NCBI GenBank assembly: GCA_003342815.1
Contig: PTEX01000205.1
Coordinates: 950,252-1,014,251 of the forward strand
DNA: 64,000 nucleotides
Source: Eudromia elegans
Lineage: Eukaryota > Chordata > Aves > Tinamiformes > Tinamidae
Direction: 5' to 3'
The first letter of the stretch is position 1. Every line of letters begins with the position of its first letter. Position numbers and translations under genes: made by a program. The notes under the pieces were generated by a model. It searched no databases and had not been told where the DNA came from. It saw only the letters and a program-made list of their open reading frames with translations. Below, one piece after another: positions 11,310 to 23,446 of this stretch.

Positions 11310-11565
11310 AGGACTGCAAAGTAAATATTAATCATGATACTATTGAGAGGATTCTGTACACTAATTATTATCAAGAATAGCGCTGCCCATATTTATAGCG
11401 GATTTTGTAATCACTGCAATTTGTTCAGCATTGTTACTTACAAGAGCTGCTATAAAGTAATTGCACCTTTTTTCACTTTTTGTTCTAAAAACACCCACAC
11501 TTTTTCTCTGCTGTCAGGAAAACTCACAAATAATCTCTTCTCAGCATTCAGTTACATTATCTGAG
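11310..11565. promoter_or_regulatory. Candidate conserved noncoding element
   Basis: ATATTAATCATGATAC, CACTAATTATTATCAAG and AGCGCTGCCCATATTTATAG, in a repeat-free setting, give the dense, mixed-motif texture common in vertebrate enhancers. Inferred only. Confidence 0.33.
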
Positions 11566-12799
11566 ATTTTCCTTGCACTTTCCTTCCCACTGCTGAGCTG
11601 AACAAGCCCAGGCCTATGGGGTACATATGAAACCTGTGGAAAAGTGCTGTGTACTTCCATATTCCCCTGAATGGGATGAATAAGACTCGTTTCAGATACT
11701 CAGGGTCTTGGAACCTTTCTTTACCTCACCCGCCTAGATTGGCACATATATATTACTTATTATTATGGTCATTTGCCTTTATTTTTTCTTTCTCCAGGTC
11801 CCAAACTGCTTTATACATTCTTGGTTTACTGCTTGCTTCCTTAGATACTCTTGCCCCTCTGTTTCTGTAGGTCGTGCATAAGAGCAGGTAAAGGCTTCTG
11901 ATGGGCTTTATGTAGCCTTTTTTGTGTTTTGCACACACTAAACTGTGACGTGTATGTGGCTAGGTAGATATTAAGTGCCTTTCTGTCCACAGAGTGACTC
12001 TGGTCTGAGCCTGCTGAAGAGAGAAGGTTGCCAATGGGTTATGTCCCAATACAACTGCAAGTAGGGGCTCTTATAAGTAAGGAACTGACTTCAAACACTG
12101 ATGCAGCAAAATTCCAGTAGCCTGTTAAAATATTCATTGCCCTGTTTACTGATGAGAACTTCTTTAAAGCAAGGGAGATTGGAGGTTTCTTTATAACAAA
12201 GGTGTCATTTGTTAAACAGAAAAAGATTTCTGAGCTGTGGGAAGGAGGAAGTTGTATTAGAAGGAAGGTATTCTGATGCTGTCAATAGCACTCTTTAAAG
12301 CAGTACATTTTTGGCATATGTTAACGTAACTTATTCAAATGTTGAGGTAGTCACCGTGTGTGTGTGATGGGCTGGCAGAGTGGCTGTATGCACACTGAAT
12401 TAGCATCCATGACGCAGTGGAAAAATATGTAGATTGATGTTCCATTTTAACATGAGGCACTGGCCTTTCTGTGTATGTGATATATACTTAAAAAGGAGAA
12501 AAAATTCAGCTGAAAGGACGACTTTCCTGAGAAAATGGATCCCTGAGCTGACAATTGATGTCTAAATATATTGGAGAATCTGTGTCCTTATTGTGAGTCT
12601 ATTTGACATCTCCCTACTAAGCAGAACAGGAGAAAGTGAACTATAACATAATTTTTCTTTGTGAAGTTGTGTTGAGATGTGAGGAGGAAGAAAGAGTTCT
12701 GGCCAGTTTTGAGTCACGATGTGGAGGATCAGATAAGCAGCAGCTCTGCTAGCTGCAGTATAAGAAGAGCGTGTCAATAAATCCTGGGGGACTGGAGAT
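11566..12799. other. Gene-free segment
   Basis: No gene or named repeat. A short GTGTGTGTG run is at about 12355-12365. Opposing open frames at 11649-11870 and 11753-11938 overlap each other and are likely chance. Confidence 0.5.
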
Positions 12800-13040
12800 A
12801 TGTTTGTTAACTTCCAGCGTCAGTCTGAGCGAGCGTGTTTGTGTATTCATGTCAGCCATTAATTAGGGACCACTTGGGAGACTTTAAGATCTTCATCCTG
12901 GATTAGCGAGGCCGAGCAAAAAGAAAAACTGAGCTTTCTAATTGCAGTAAAATTTGGGAATAGGCATGAAAAGGACATTCAGATTCAGTTATCAATGATT
13001 ATTGTCATAAGTGTCCTTGTATAAGTCCTTGTATAAAAGA
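12800..13040. promoter_or_regulatory. Candidate conserved noncoding element
   Basis: CCAGCGTCAGTCTGAGCGAG, CAGCCATTAATTAGGG and GATTAGCGAGGCCGAGC combine retained CpGs with TAAT cores. TTATCAATGATTATTGTC follows. No repeat or coding frame explains it. Confidence 0.35.
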
Positions 13041-13805
13041 GAATTTAAGTAAAATCATCAACCATATATTTACAGTGCTTGTAGAGAGACTCCTGTGCTA
13101 ATTTTGTTAACAGTTGATGTTAAAAATGTAGTAAAAAAATCAGCAAGTATTCTATATTTGGGTAAATTTTGTGGTGAAAAGCTATATTCAATTTAGCAGA
13201 AACCAATATGGCACTCTGCTGGGAACTCATTAGTTATGTTTTTGTAATAAGTTTGAAAGCATGGAAGAAATATATGTATAAGTAGATATATAGGCTTGTC
13301 TGTGTTGAATAACTAATGACACTGATCAATTCAAAAATTTAGGAAACATGAAAACACTTACGAAAGCACAGGAGTAAAGGAGTATGAAGCCTGAGTAAAT
13401 GAAATAAATGACCAATCATGGATGAACTTTCTAGTTATTTGTATGTCAACAAGTAGCCTGAGTGTCGTGGAACTCGATCTACAGAGCAAGACTGCTGAGG
13501 GCTCAGAGCCCACAGCATGTGGGAGCTGGGGCTTTCGGTTGGGTCTAGCTCTCTGCTGGTCCCATGAACTGAGCAGCCCTTGGCAGTTGACGCCCAGTAG
13601 ATGTGTTGGGAGCATGATGTCCAGTTTGGTTTCATCCAGGAGGAATCTGGTTTTGGAAGCCTGTAAATCCACAGCAGGGTGAAGCAAAATATAGTGAACA
13701 GGGTAGGTTAGAAAGCCAAATGCATTCCTGATTGGAAATAAAATGTAGGCATACTCTCTGACACGTTCTGTAATGCTGGTAGCTCTAAGTGGTATAAAGT
13801 TTAGG
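13041..13805. other. Gene-free segment with overlapping open frames
   Basis: At 13358-13687 two minus frames and one plus frame (13422-13682) are all open over the same bases, which reflects a stop-poor GC-richer patch. None reads as a known protein. Confidence 0.4.
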
Positions 13806-13872
13806 TAGTTGCCACTGAAGTCAACAGGGTTTCATTGGTATTGATGTTTCTGAGAAAGGGGATCAGATGTTA
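13806..13872. repeat. Possible fragment of an old short dispersed repeat
   Basis: TTGCCACTGAAGTCAACAGG followed by GGGGATCAGATG matches the CATTGAAGTCAATGGG...GGATCAGG pattern of an unnamed sauropsid short repeat, also hinted at near 8650 and 14820. Confidence 0.35.
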
Positions 13873-14813
13873 GGTTTTGTCAAAAAGGCGGATTCTGGCT
13901 TAGGTCTGTGTAAATGTACGTGTCAACACATGTGGCTCTGATTCTAAAGTCTCCGAGTTCTCTGATTCTCAGAGTCTAAATGTGCAGCCATCAGACATAA
14001 TTTAAACCATACAAAATACATCCTTAGAATCACACATTTTGTCCAGAGATGAATATAAGCAGTTGCATCACTTGGTGTGGGAAGCTGTATCGTTTTCATG
14101 TAACAGCAGCAGCAATATGTGAACAGAACCCAAGTGCTGTGCTTTTACTTACTGGGAGCTGTATAATTCAGTGCCTAATTATCACGGTATTGCTTGCTGC
14201 TATGGACTCTGCTTGGTACTGGATAACGATGTAGACGCAGTTGGTCCACAGGGTTTACAGCTGAAGCCATAATCCTGCCTATAATTATACATATACCTAA
14301 GTTCACATGTGAAGCTGGTCCAGTTGAACCCAATAGGGCCACAAAGGAGCCTACATTTAATCAAGCATATTGTTAAGGATTTCCAATGTCTTTTTATTGT
14401 ACTGAGTTGCTTATGGAAATTTCTGCAGAGCATAAAAGGGCTTAAAGAAGGATTTAAAGTCTTCCTTCTGACCCATGTGCTGCCAGAAATATACCACCTC
14501 CCTTCCCATTTCCTTGTGAATTCTGTGATTCCTGTGGCTATTTGGCCCCAATTATGAGAACTTATGCCCAACAGCAGCAGTTACCTGTGGCAGTTCTAGT
14601 CCTAGACCTCATGGCAGTGTTTGCAGCTACAGATTCACGCCACAGAATGAAGAAGAAAAATAACCTCCAGCTTCATCGTGATGTTCAGTTTCTCAGCATC
14701 ACATTTCAGTATTTGAATGTGCTGATCTCTTACAGGATGTCTGAGCTAAGCAGAATCTATTTCTGAAGTCTGGTCAAACTCTCCTTATGATGTTCTTAAA
14801 GCTTTGGAAGTTA
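13873..14813. other. Gene-free segment
   Basis: The 123-codon minus frame at 14200-14571 overlaps an 82-codon plus frame and has no recognisable domain. No repeat assigned. Confidence 0.45.
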
Positions 14814-14884
14814 GCAGCCTGATCCTATGGAAGGCAATAGGGGTCCTGCAATTGTGTTCAGCAGGAACAGAATAGGGCCCTAAG
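14814..14884. repeat. Possible fragment of an old short dispersed repeat
   Basis: AGCAGCCTGATCCTATGGAA at the left and AATAGGGCCCTAAG at the right bracket a core that looks like the CTGATCCTGC...GGGCCCTA repeat common in reptile DNA. The two ends are partly inverted copies of each other. The family identity is not certain. Confidence 0.38.
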
Positions 14885-14967
14885 TCACTAAATAACATTT
14901 TCCATGGTAATAATTAATAGCAGCAGTTTTGAAGCTAAAGAAATTCATAATTTTGTTTGTAATGCAG

Positions 14968-15124
14968 GTTTCCAAAATTGCTGGTGGATTTAGGAAGAGA
15001 ATCAAACAATTATGTGAAATATGTTCAGGGATGACAAGCTCTAAAATCAGGACACATCCAGAGCTGCAGGATGAGTGGAACACTGTAGGGTGGATTAAGA
15101 ACTATCAAACACTGTAACAGAAAG
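14968..15124 (+). other. Exon-like segment with consensus donor
   Basis: The acceptor TTTGTTTGTAATGCAG ends at 14967 and a consensus donor AAAG|GTAAGTATT begins at 15125, giving a 157-base candidate exon. One frame is open from upstream (ATG at 14929) through the segment and stops at 15117, eight bases before the donor; within the exon it starts VSKIAGGFRKRIKQLCEICS. A stop this close to a donor would escape nonsense-mediated decay, but the peptide matches nothing I recognise. A noncoding RNA exon is the more cautious reading. Confidence 0.28.
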
Positions 15125-16369
15125 GTAAGTATTATTGATTGGGGGCAGGCTAGCAAAATAATATGTTAATAAGGAGCATTGCCAAGATCTTAAAGCCTGG
15201 CAGATTCATTTTTCTAGTGGAATGGTTGCAGTGTGAGGGTTGCAGAAGATACGTCTGAAAGGAGACCCAAGGGGAAGTTTAGTCAGTCTTGGATGCTTTC
15301 TAAAAATGTTGTGTTGCGTTGTGGTTAAATAATGTATGCAAATCTCCTTTCATGGATTTAAAGCTCTGATTGCTGACATGGGAAAACTAGATTTTTTTTC
15401 CTTTTGTAAAATAACACCAAATGACATGCATATCTCTTTGTTCTCACATATGAATTTATCTTTGTTTTAGGATAAAAGGAGTACCAGATGTGACCAGGAA
15501 AGAGCAGGAAAGAGCTGTGCAAAGCACTGTGGTTTTCATTTGTTAGCGTCACTGCAAGCATTTCCCTGGGTGTCTTTCCCTGGACAACAGTTTAACTTTG
15601 AGTTTGAGGTTCAAGAAAATTGAGCAATAGAGTCAAACTTCCCAGATTTAAGAACTGCCTTATGCTGTGACATGTGCAGAAGTGCATGCTGGCTGTTATT
15701 TAACAGAGTTTCGTGAACCTTAGTCGTAGTTCTAAGTATGACTTCATAGCAAGGCACATGAATTGTAAACATTTCACACAGTTCTGAAGTAGAATTGCTT
15801 GCTTTGATCGTATGTGATACTCTACTCTTCCCCCAACCCCGTTCCCAGGATGGTGCTTTTGCTCTTCCCAAAGTCTGCTAGAGGGAGGGCATCTTTATGA
15901 GAGTCTGGCCAGTTTTTCCCTGTATTGTTCCCATTTGGAATACAATGGGGGAGGATACAGCATGGCCACGTGAATTATAAATCAGATATCAGCATTTCTG
16001 TAGCTACTACCTAGGTTGATAGACTATATCTGAGATGAGCTACCCCTCTTCAAATTTATCTTCCATTTACAGTGGGGCTAGATGTACCTAGAGTGTAGAC
16101 AGAGAGGCAGTAAGTCATCACCCATCCATCATCTGCTCTTTGGGAATTGCTCTGTGTGCTCCCAAAGCAGGGCAATAGCAGTGAGGTCATTCAGGTAGCT
16201 TGTCCTCAGTTGATGGAGAGGGCCTGCTGCTCCCAAATGGTCTTGTTTTCTGCCAGAGGATAGACTGTAATTCCAAAGAACTGGAAAACAGAACTTGAAA
16301 ACATAGTTTAATCAGGCAAAATATTATTGTATTAAGTAAATGAGTATGTAGTAATTCACATGAGTTAGA
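15125..16369. other. Gene-free segment
   Basis: No recognised gene. A minus open frame at 15611-15871 has no domain. No repeat assigned. Confidence 0.5.
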
Positions 16370-16900
16370 ACTGTTAGTTCTTCTGTTATAGTACAGCCCT
16401 CATTAGCACGATAATTCATCACACTACAAAGAGTGAATGGTGCTTTATAAATTAGTATAGCAATATACTGCACCTTATAGTTATTAGTTGTGGTTCAAAT
16501 TGATTTATCATAATATTAAACTATTGATTTTTCAGGAGATAAATAGAAATTTTTTTGGTGTTCTCAGATACAGTATTTAGAATGTTCCAGGATAATAATT
16601 AGATATTGGATGCTACTATATTTTCTGAGGCAGAGCTCATGATTGCTTGAAAATGATATTTAAATGACACAAGTCTATTTAGAAATCATATAGCCTAAAT
16701 TGTGCTATCCATTGTTGCTTGTCGGAACGCTACAAAAACGTTTCTGCCAATGAGCGATGACACCACTTTTGTGCTGACAGTTCCTACATAATAACACTGT
16801 TAGGTTTTGCCAATGAGACACAGTTGTTGCTAATATGACAGTTTGTTGAATTGTTGAATTTTGAATGGAGAGTAATTGAAAATGTACGTTACTACGGACT
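16370..16900. promoter_or_regulatory. Candidate conserved noncoding element
   Basis: CATTAGCACGATAATTCATC, AATTAGTATAGCAATATACT and TTGCCAATGAGCGATGACAC have motif-dense, repeat-free texture. TTTTGCCAATGAG recurs in a similar form near 16745 and 16807 (TGCCAATGAG twice). Function inferred. Confidence 0.3.
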
Positions 16901-19599
16901 TCACTGGGTGAGGCAGAGGAGGGTGGAATTGGAGTTAGCTTCTGGTATTACTCTTGTTTCAAATGTACATGACGTGTTTTTGGTTGCACAAACAAATTTT
17001 TAAACCGGTCTCAGAATGCAGCCATTTACCAGCAGTTAGCAGCAAGATTGCGTGGCAGAAATGATACAGAAACGTTGACTTAGATTGACCTAATTTGCGG
17101 CTGATTGCTTTGGCTCATTCCATATGTTAGTCCTGCTAATACTGAGGGTTGGTAAGAATTTCCTTCTGAGAAACTCAAATTCTTTATAAGAATTAATGAA
17201 TTTACTCTTACAAAACAAACACGATGCATTAGTGTTGCAACTGCAGGAGCACATAGTAAAGTTAGTGGGACAGGCAAAAAAGATGGTCTTAGTTTGCTAA
17301 TTTCTCTCTGGCTTCTGTGTAAAGATAACTTCCCCTTTGGGCTATATTAGAATCAAGGTAAAGTTTGGTCGTTTGGTCTGTAGATATTGCAAAACCTGTT
17401 AAAGCAAAACAGGCACAGTTACAGAGAGGCTGGCAAAATTAGATATGAATGTAACAAGCGGTAGGTGAGACCTGTGTTCATGTATAAGTGAGAAAAGAGC
17501 TCTGTGAGGGATTCCTGCTGCCTGGGACTGCAGGCAGTGTCTCTGGTCACACTAGATTTTATATATATGCACTCTCTCTATATTTAAAACTATTGGTTTC
17601 GGTGGATCTGGTTGTAGCATATACCAGGGCAGTTAAGACAGGAAAGAAGTCCTGTAGTTTCTCATGTCTGTAATACAGAAAATATAATTGTGTTGTTTTG
17701 TGTGGGGAACAGAGCTCCCTAAGTTAGTAGCACTTTTCCTTCCAAATTAGCTGGTATCTGTTCCAAATTAGCCTTTTACTGAATTTTTACATGTTATGGA
17801 GTGAATGATGAGTGCAAATAGGGGTTATTTATAATCAATACCATATTAATTTTATACAAATTTTTGCAAAATATTTTTGAGGCGTTATTTTGACTCTGTT
17901 CAGTATTGTTGTTCAGTTTCTTGATGTGCGTACGTAGAGATATCTTGCATTGGGTCTTATATGTAGTTCCAAAATCTCATTCATCCATGTTAGAACTTAG
18001 ATGGATCTTTTTGTTCTCAGTTGAATTTAGAGTATGGTTTTCAGTTTATGAATTTTGCGTTGTTTAACAAAACCTTTGTACATGTAAAACACAGCTTGTG
18101 ATTGTATTCTAAATGTATCTGGTTTCAGAATAAATATCATAGTCCCTGTGAACGATCGAAGCCATAGAGCTGTGAAAAGAATGCATTTTCAATGTTCTGA
18201 ATAACATGAACAGCTCTAAATAGTTTTAGACCAAGTGAAATATCTTTCCATCCTGAAGTGGATTTTAGTTACTAATTTTTGTCAGTTAAAATATTTGGAT
18301 AAAAAAACTCTAATATTTTGAAAACCTTGAAAGAAATCGTATTTGGATTTTTTGTTTTCCTTTTTTTTTTTTTGCTTTTATTTACTTATTTATTTTTAAA
18401 CCAGGGCTGCTTGTTGAATTTGTCCAGAGTTATGCATGGTGAAGTCGGACCTCTGACTCTTCCTTGGTAAGTTCTTTGTCTGGAAAGTAAGTTATGTGGT
18501 TGAAACCTGAAACTGCTGTATTCCAGACAGAAACTTATTGGGGTGCTGGCTTGTTCTATTTGCTCCCGGTTTGGATCTGGGATTGAAAGGCTGGTTGTGC
18601 TGTATTTACTGTATTTACACATGGTCCCCCGTTCAGCTGGTCTAAATCGGCATAGCTCTGGTGGATTTATACCTGCTGAGGAGCTGTCCCTCTCTGTTCA
18701 TTCCTTAAACTCATTCCAGCTTGATTTTTCAGTTAGTTCACCTTGACTTGTTGCCCTTCATTATTTTAATATTCATTTATGTTTTTCATCACCTGCTGAC
18801 TCAATCATTTTTGAGCCCTCATATTTTGCTGTAATAACTAATTTCTAACACTAACAGTCTTGACTCTCCTAATCATTGTTTACTTTCTCTTTCTTCCCCT
18901 TTTTCCTTTGGTGTCATGATTAATCTTATCTCACCAAAATCTTTTTCTGACATTTCAACTTTTCCTGATTATGATTATTAATTTACATTTTACTTATTTA
19001 AGCTCATTCCATTTCTTCCCCTTATACAACGAGAATTGCTGCGGAATCCTTGAAAATCCCTCAGCTAATTCCTGATAGGTTCTGGCAGTCTCTGCAATTC
19101 TCAGTTGATAGGGTAGCGTTTCCTGAGGATAAATCATCTTGATGACCTTACTCTCTTTGGAAAGTGTCACCGTCCACCAACTAGTGGAGACCACTTGAAA
19201 TTTTTGAATGGGAATTTCAAATGGAAAAATAGCCCTGTTTGCCTGGCTGGTTTTAGTAATTTAATGATATTTTACTCTGCTGTGGGTATTCTTGGTATTC
19301 TTCTTGCAGGGATTGCAAAACTTCTGTTTTCCTCCAGTCTGGGGGTTGGTTGGGAGATGCTGTTGTTCAAATGCTGCACCGTGTGAACCTTCACTTTACA
19401 CAGGGAGTGATTTTTCTGTACATGGGTGCTCTCAAGAAGAAAAAAAGCTGTTTTGTCAAGTTAATGTCTGACTGTGAATAATTCAGTAACATTGATATTC
19501 TTCTAGTTTTGTGAATATTTTATGATAAGCTTTGTGAAGAATCCGTAGCTTCAGCTGTAACATCAGTGAGAAAAGCTGCTTCCGTTTAGCTTTCTCTGT
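16901..19599. other. Gene-free segment
   Basis: AT-rich DNA with a long T run near 18360-18373. Short open frames only. No repeat family or splice pair recognised. Confidence 0.5.
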
Positions 19600-19860
19600 T
19601 TATATAAATTGACTGCTTTGTAGCTACACTCTTATTCGCCACCTGGTGCAATGCACCCAGTCAGTAAGACATTAAAGACCCAACGTAACGATTATATTGG
19701 AGATTATTTTATCTGAGAAATGGCTTGTGGGGCAATATTTATCAACAGTAGATGGAAGGACATTCTTAATTATATTGGTCAAAACATTTAATTGCCAGTT
19801 CTCATTTTTAATCTGCAATAAAAATGAAAATGGTGTGAGGGAGAAAAAGTGAAGTGAAAT
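19600..19860. promoter_or_regulatory. Candidate conserved noncoding element with CTCF-like site
   Basis: The block starts around a CTCF-like core and continues with GACCCAACGTAACGATTATA, CTTAATTATATTGGTC and AACATTTAATTGCCAG. It is repeat-free and motif-dense. A CTCF site beside enhancer-like sequence would fit a boundary or loop anchor. Confidence 0.4.
19637..19649 (-). promoter_or_regulatory. CTCF-like binding site
   Basis: On the minus strand the core reads GCACCAGGTGGCG, matching the CTCF core CCASYAGRKGGCR at 12 of 13 positions. CTCF anchors chromatin loops, and site direction sets loop direction; this one points leftward. Occupancy cannot be told from sequence. Confidence 0.45.
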
Positions 19861-21509
19861 CTGATGTAAGATTCCATCTGAGAATTTTGTTGCCTTCTGA
19901 CTACGGAGCTTACCTTAAATAGCTCTACCACAAAGATCCAATTCTATTTTTATTCTTAGGGTGTTGTACTCTTTTTCTTATGACAAGACTTGATCATTGA
20001 TACTTCAAATATATCTGCAACCTGCCTAAACCCAACCTGCTTTAAATGTGAATTCAATGTTTATTGTCTACTATATTATTCTCTGAGACTGATTTCTCAC
20101 TCTGGAGTTCTTTATTGTAGAGCTGAACTGAAATCTCATATTGCTTTGGGACTAAAAGGGTAAAATGACAGAAGCTTGCAGATGCATGTGCAGATGTAGC
20201 AGCCTTGAGTTGTACAAAGTAGAACCACTCCTTGCATTCGTTCAGTGAAACAGTGCTGCTGACAGCCAGGTACAGTAATTATACAAACTACGTGCAGAAA
20301 GTTCCCTTTCTTGTTCAGAACATTTCTGTTTGGAGACTATGAATTCCTGTGGAAAGAGGGAGGGGGAAAATCAGGTCGGGTTTTGAACTCAGCAGGAGCC
20401 AGCAGTGAGGAGCAGCCGCTTCTGGCAGAGGCACCGTCCTGCTTTTGGTGAGAGATGGGGGCTTGAGGGGGGTCCCAGTGTGTGGCAGTATTGCGCCTGC
20501 TCACATGTTAGAGCTGGCTAGGTTGCAGCAGTAGCTGCAATTAGATCCAGGCTCACCTGGGGCTGTTGTTATCCCCCTGCCTGCATCTCTCCTGCTGCCA
20601 CCACTGGGAATTCCTTTCTCCTGAAGGTTCAGCCCATCAGCTGAAGGAGATCTCTTGGATTTGGCATCAGCCCCAGGAGCATGCAAAGAGCAGAGGCTCT
20701 GAGTTGCTGTAAGGTGTTCCAGCTTGGGTGCTTTCTCCCGAGACCAGGCACCATCATCTAGAGAAGAAGGGGTGATGCAGCAGCAGAGCAATGCCTGCCC
20801 CATCACTCGGGGAGCAGCAAAGGCCTCCAGAAACGACACCAGAAAGATCTCGCTAATAAGCTGGCTGCAGTTCACAGTTTTTATTTGCAAGGACGCTGGC
20901 CCTCATAACAGCCTGAATAATATTTAGGCATAATTTAATAATGGTAAAAAATCCCCAGATGTTTGTGTGTGTATGCACGTGTACACACGACTAAAATAAA
21001 GCTCTAAGCAATAGCAAGCACACCATCAGAGCTGTCTTAGTATTGAAAAATCAGTTAATAGTAGCTTTTTTGATGGTAAAATATTTGTTCTGTCAAGCAG
21101 TACAGGAACTTTTCCAGTTAGGACATGGTGCTTTGCAGCTGAAACTGCTGGCAACAATTTTCAAACATTTTTATGGCATCTCCATGAAATCTAAATGTCT
21201 GTTAAAAAGCTTTCCATTGGTCAGGGAAGAGGGTCAATGATCACATTAGGATTTTGATGAAATGCATGTAAACCTATAAATCCAAATTCACTACATTTCA
21301 GAGAAGTCTTCTGCTTGCTTGTATTACCAGCCCAGGGAGACTTGCAGCTTTAAGCAATGTTTGAAAGGACCAAGAAGGGACCACAGAAGCAATTTTGCTC
21401 TGCTGATCCAGTAGCAGGAGAGGCTGTTTTAGGGAAGACAAAGCACCACCAATAGCAGAACATCATGAAGACCAGATACAGTATCTCTATTTGAATACCA
21501 TTTACTCAC
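19861..21509. other. Gene-free segment
   Basis: A GC-richer patch at about 20390-20890 carries a 129-codon minus frame (20501-20890) with no recognisable domain. A block near 20900-20960 (GCCTGAATAATATTTAGGC) looks motif-rich. GTGTGTGTATGCACGTGTAC lies near 20965. Confidence 0.45.
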
Positions 21510-21645
21510 CTGCAGGAATCCCAATTAAGTGGAATTACCACCCCAATTAAGCAGCAGTCCTTGCCATTAAGTATCATTAGGCTTAATTTGGTTCTCTGGG
21601 AAATGTCCCGATTAAGCGGGTTTCATGATTAAGCACCTGTAATAC
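21510..21645. mobile_element. Possible Tigger/pogo-like DNA transposon remnant
   Basis: The word ATTAAG(C/T) recurs at short intervals: CCAATTAAGTGG, CCAATTAAGCAGC, GCCATTAAGTATC, CCGATTAAGCGGG and TGATTAAGCACC. Repeated ATTAAGCGG words near a terminus are typical of some Tigger-like elements of the Tc1/mariner superfamily. Only a short end would remain, with no transposase. A simple imperfect tandem array is the alternative. Confidence 0.35.
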
Positions 21646-22034
21646 ATGTTTTAACTTACACCTAATATTCTTTTTTTATTTCATAGGACCTGATCACTGA
21701 CACCTAAATACCAGCTAATATGCCAGCTACTACTTTTGTAAGTTTGATTTATTAATTGTTCTGTGCTAACTTCTCATCTCATCTTTGGAAAGTTTTTAAA
21801 AGGAAATCTTTATATTTTTGTGTGGTAATTTTGTAATGCAAGTGCATTCCTATATGTTTCACTACTGTTGCTCACTGTCAGTCTGATAAATATTTTGTCT
21901 TTCTGAAAAGAGCAACCATCTGCATACGAACGTCAGTCATGTTTTGAGAGAACGTCCCCTTTGCTGTATCCCAGAGGAAGGTTGGCTGACCTTGAACAGG
22001 CTGACATGAACAAACAGATATAGAAAATATCTGT

Positions 22035-22215
22035 ACTACTAGGCTGTTCAAATGACCATGCTGCTCAGGGAAGTGGTGGAATCACTGTCCCTGTCAGTGT
22101 TCAAGAAATGTGTAGATGAAGGCACTTAGGGATATGGTTTAATAGACATGGTGGTGATGGGTTTGCGGTTGGTGCTCTTGAAAGTCTCTTCCAGCCATAG
22201 TGATTCTATGACACT
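22035..22215 (+). mobile_element. CR1 LINE 3' end (5'-truncated)
   Basis: CTCAGGGAAGTGGTGGAATC, GTTCAAGAAATGTGTAGATG, GGCACTTAGGGATATGGTTT and CATGGTGGTGATGGGTTTG follow the CR1 3' end word for word with few changes, and the segment ends in TCTTCCAGCC then GATTCTATGACACTATG, the terminal octamer repeat of CR1. Only the tail of the element is present, as for most CR1 copies, which truncate at the 5' end during reverse transcription. Part of the left side is interrupted near 22050. It is the best evidence that the host is a bird or other sauropsid. Confidence 0.93.
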
Positions 22216-22249
22216 ATGCATGAGATGGTGCCTCTCTAAAATGAGTCAG

Positions 22250-22303
22250 GCAAGCTAAAAGGAAGCTAAAGGAAAAAGAAAGCAAGCTAAAAGGAAGCTA
22301 AAG
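22250..22303. repeat. Two-copy 32-bp-period tandem repeat after CR1
   Basis: GCAAGCTAAAAGGAAGCTAA begins at 22250 and again at 22282, with an A-rich spacer, and a third partial unit GCTAAAAAGGAAG follows. Inside each unit AAGCTAAA is itself repeated. It lies about 35 bases past the CR1 terminus. Confidence 0.85.
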
Positions 22304-23446
22304 CTAAAAAGGAAGATCTGGTGACTGTCAGCTTTGAGGCTGAGATTAGATTCACAGTGCAGATTCCAGGAGAAGGTGTTGATTCTCAAGACAGCTGTAA
22401 ATAAGGGACCAAAACCAATCCAACCACAGCAAGACTGATGCTTTTTGGGGGTTAGTTTCTCATGGCTTCTGGAGGGATTAAACAACACAATGGGAAATAG
22501 AGTGGGGAAATCATGGGGCTTAGTGCTGCAAATAGAGAAAAATCTAATACACCATATATGTGGTATGTCAAGCTGTATAATTTACAAATAGAGAAGACCA
22601 AAGTTCCTTTCAGTGTAAATTGAAAACGCCTTGAGATCATGGTACCAGATCTTGAAAGGAGATTTTGGCTTGAACAGCAGTAAGGAAATGCATATTCCAA
22701 AGAAAAGTGGTGTCATTGGAAAGTGTCCATTTGTGGAGAGCAGCATATTTTCTGGAAACATCTCTGGTTCAATGACCATTCACTGAATCCAAGGCAAGGT
22801 TCCAACAAGTTCTCAGCAGGGCGTTTCTGGCCTCGTGGCCAAGAGTAGATTTACGATGATATTATAACGAAAGTTATTAAACAGTCACAAAACGTAACTT
22901 CTCTAAAGCAAGAGCCTACATCCACATTTTTTCTCTCTTTTTTTCCTTAATTCAAACTTGTATATCTGAAGATAAAAGAGAATATATATGTATAAAGTCT
23001 ATTATAAATAGTCAAGAAGAGAAACAGGGAAAAGGAAGTAGAGTTATTTGTCTAAAAGATTAAACTCTAATGGAAGAGAATGGAATTGAACAACGGACTC
23101 CTTGAATCAGCTCTCTAATGGGAATGTATGGGAATCCTTTTTCCCATATGTGAAAGATCAAATAATGATTGGAACATATGTACATTTGTAGGATCAGAAG
23201 GCACTGAAAATGTGGAAGGGACTATGAATTCGTCATGGTGTTATAAACAAGGAGTTTAAATATCTTAACTTGCACCATGTACAAATTCTTTAAATTGACA
23301 AAAAATAAGTGTAAAGAAGGGCAGCACTCAGAAGGTGTTCTGAACAAAAATAACGTCATATTGGTCTCCTAAATGCAAAGGAAAGCATAAAAACCCCCAC
23401 ATTATTTCATTTATTTTAAACCTCTGTGTGGGTGTGTGGAAGGAGG
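22304..23446. other. Gene-free segment
   Basis: Three overlapping minus frames between 22255 and 22779 share bases and have no known domain. The rest is AT-rich with no recognised content. Confidence 0.45.

Noticed and set aside
13358-13687. Overlapping frames in three registers as a dual-coding gene
   Set aside because: Explained by local lack of stop codons; no domain in any frame.
20501-20890. 129-codon minus frame as a gene
   Set aside because: Lies in a GC-richer patch with no domain and an overlapping plus frame.
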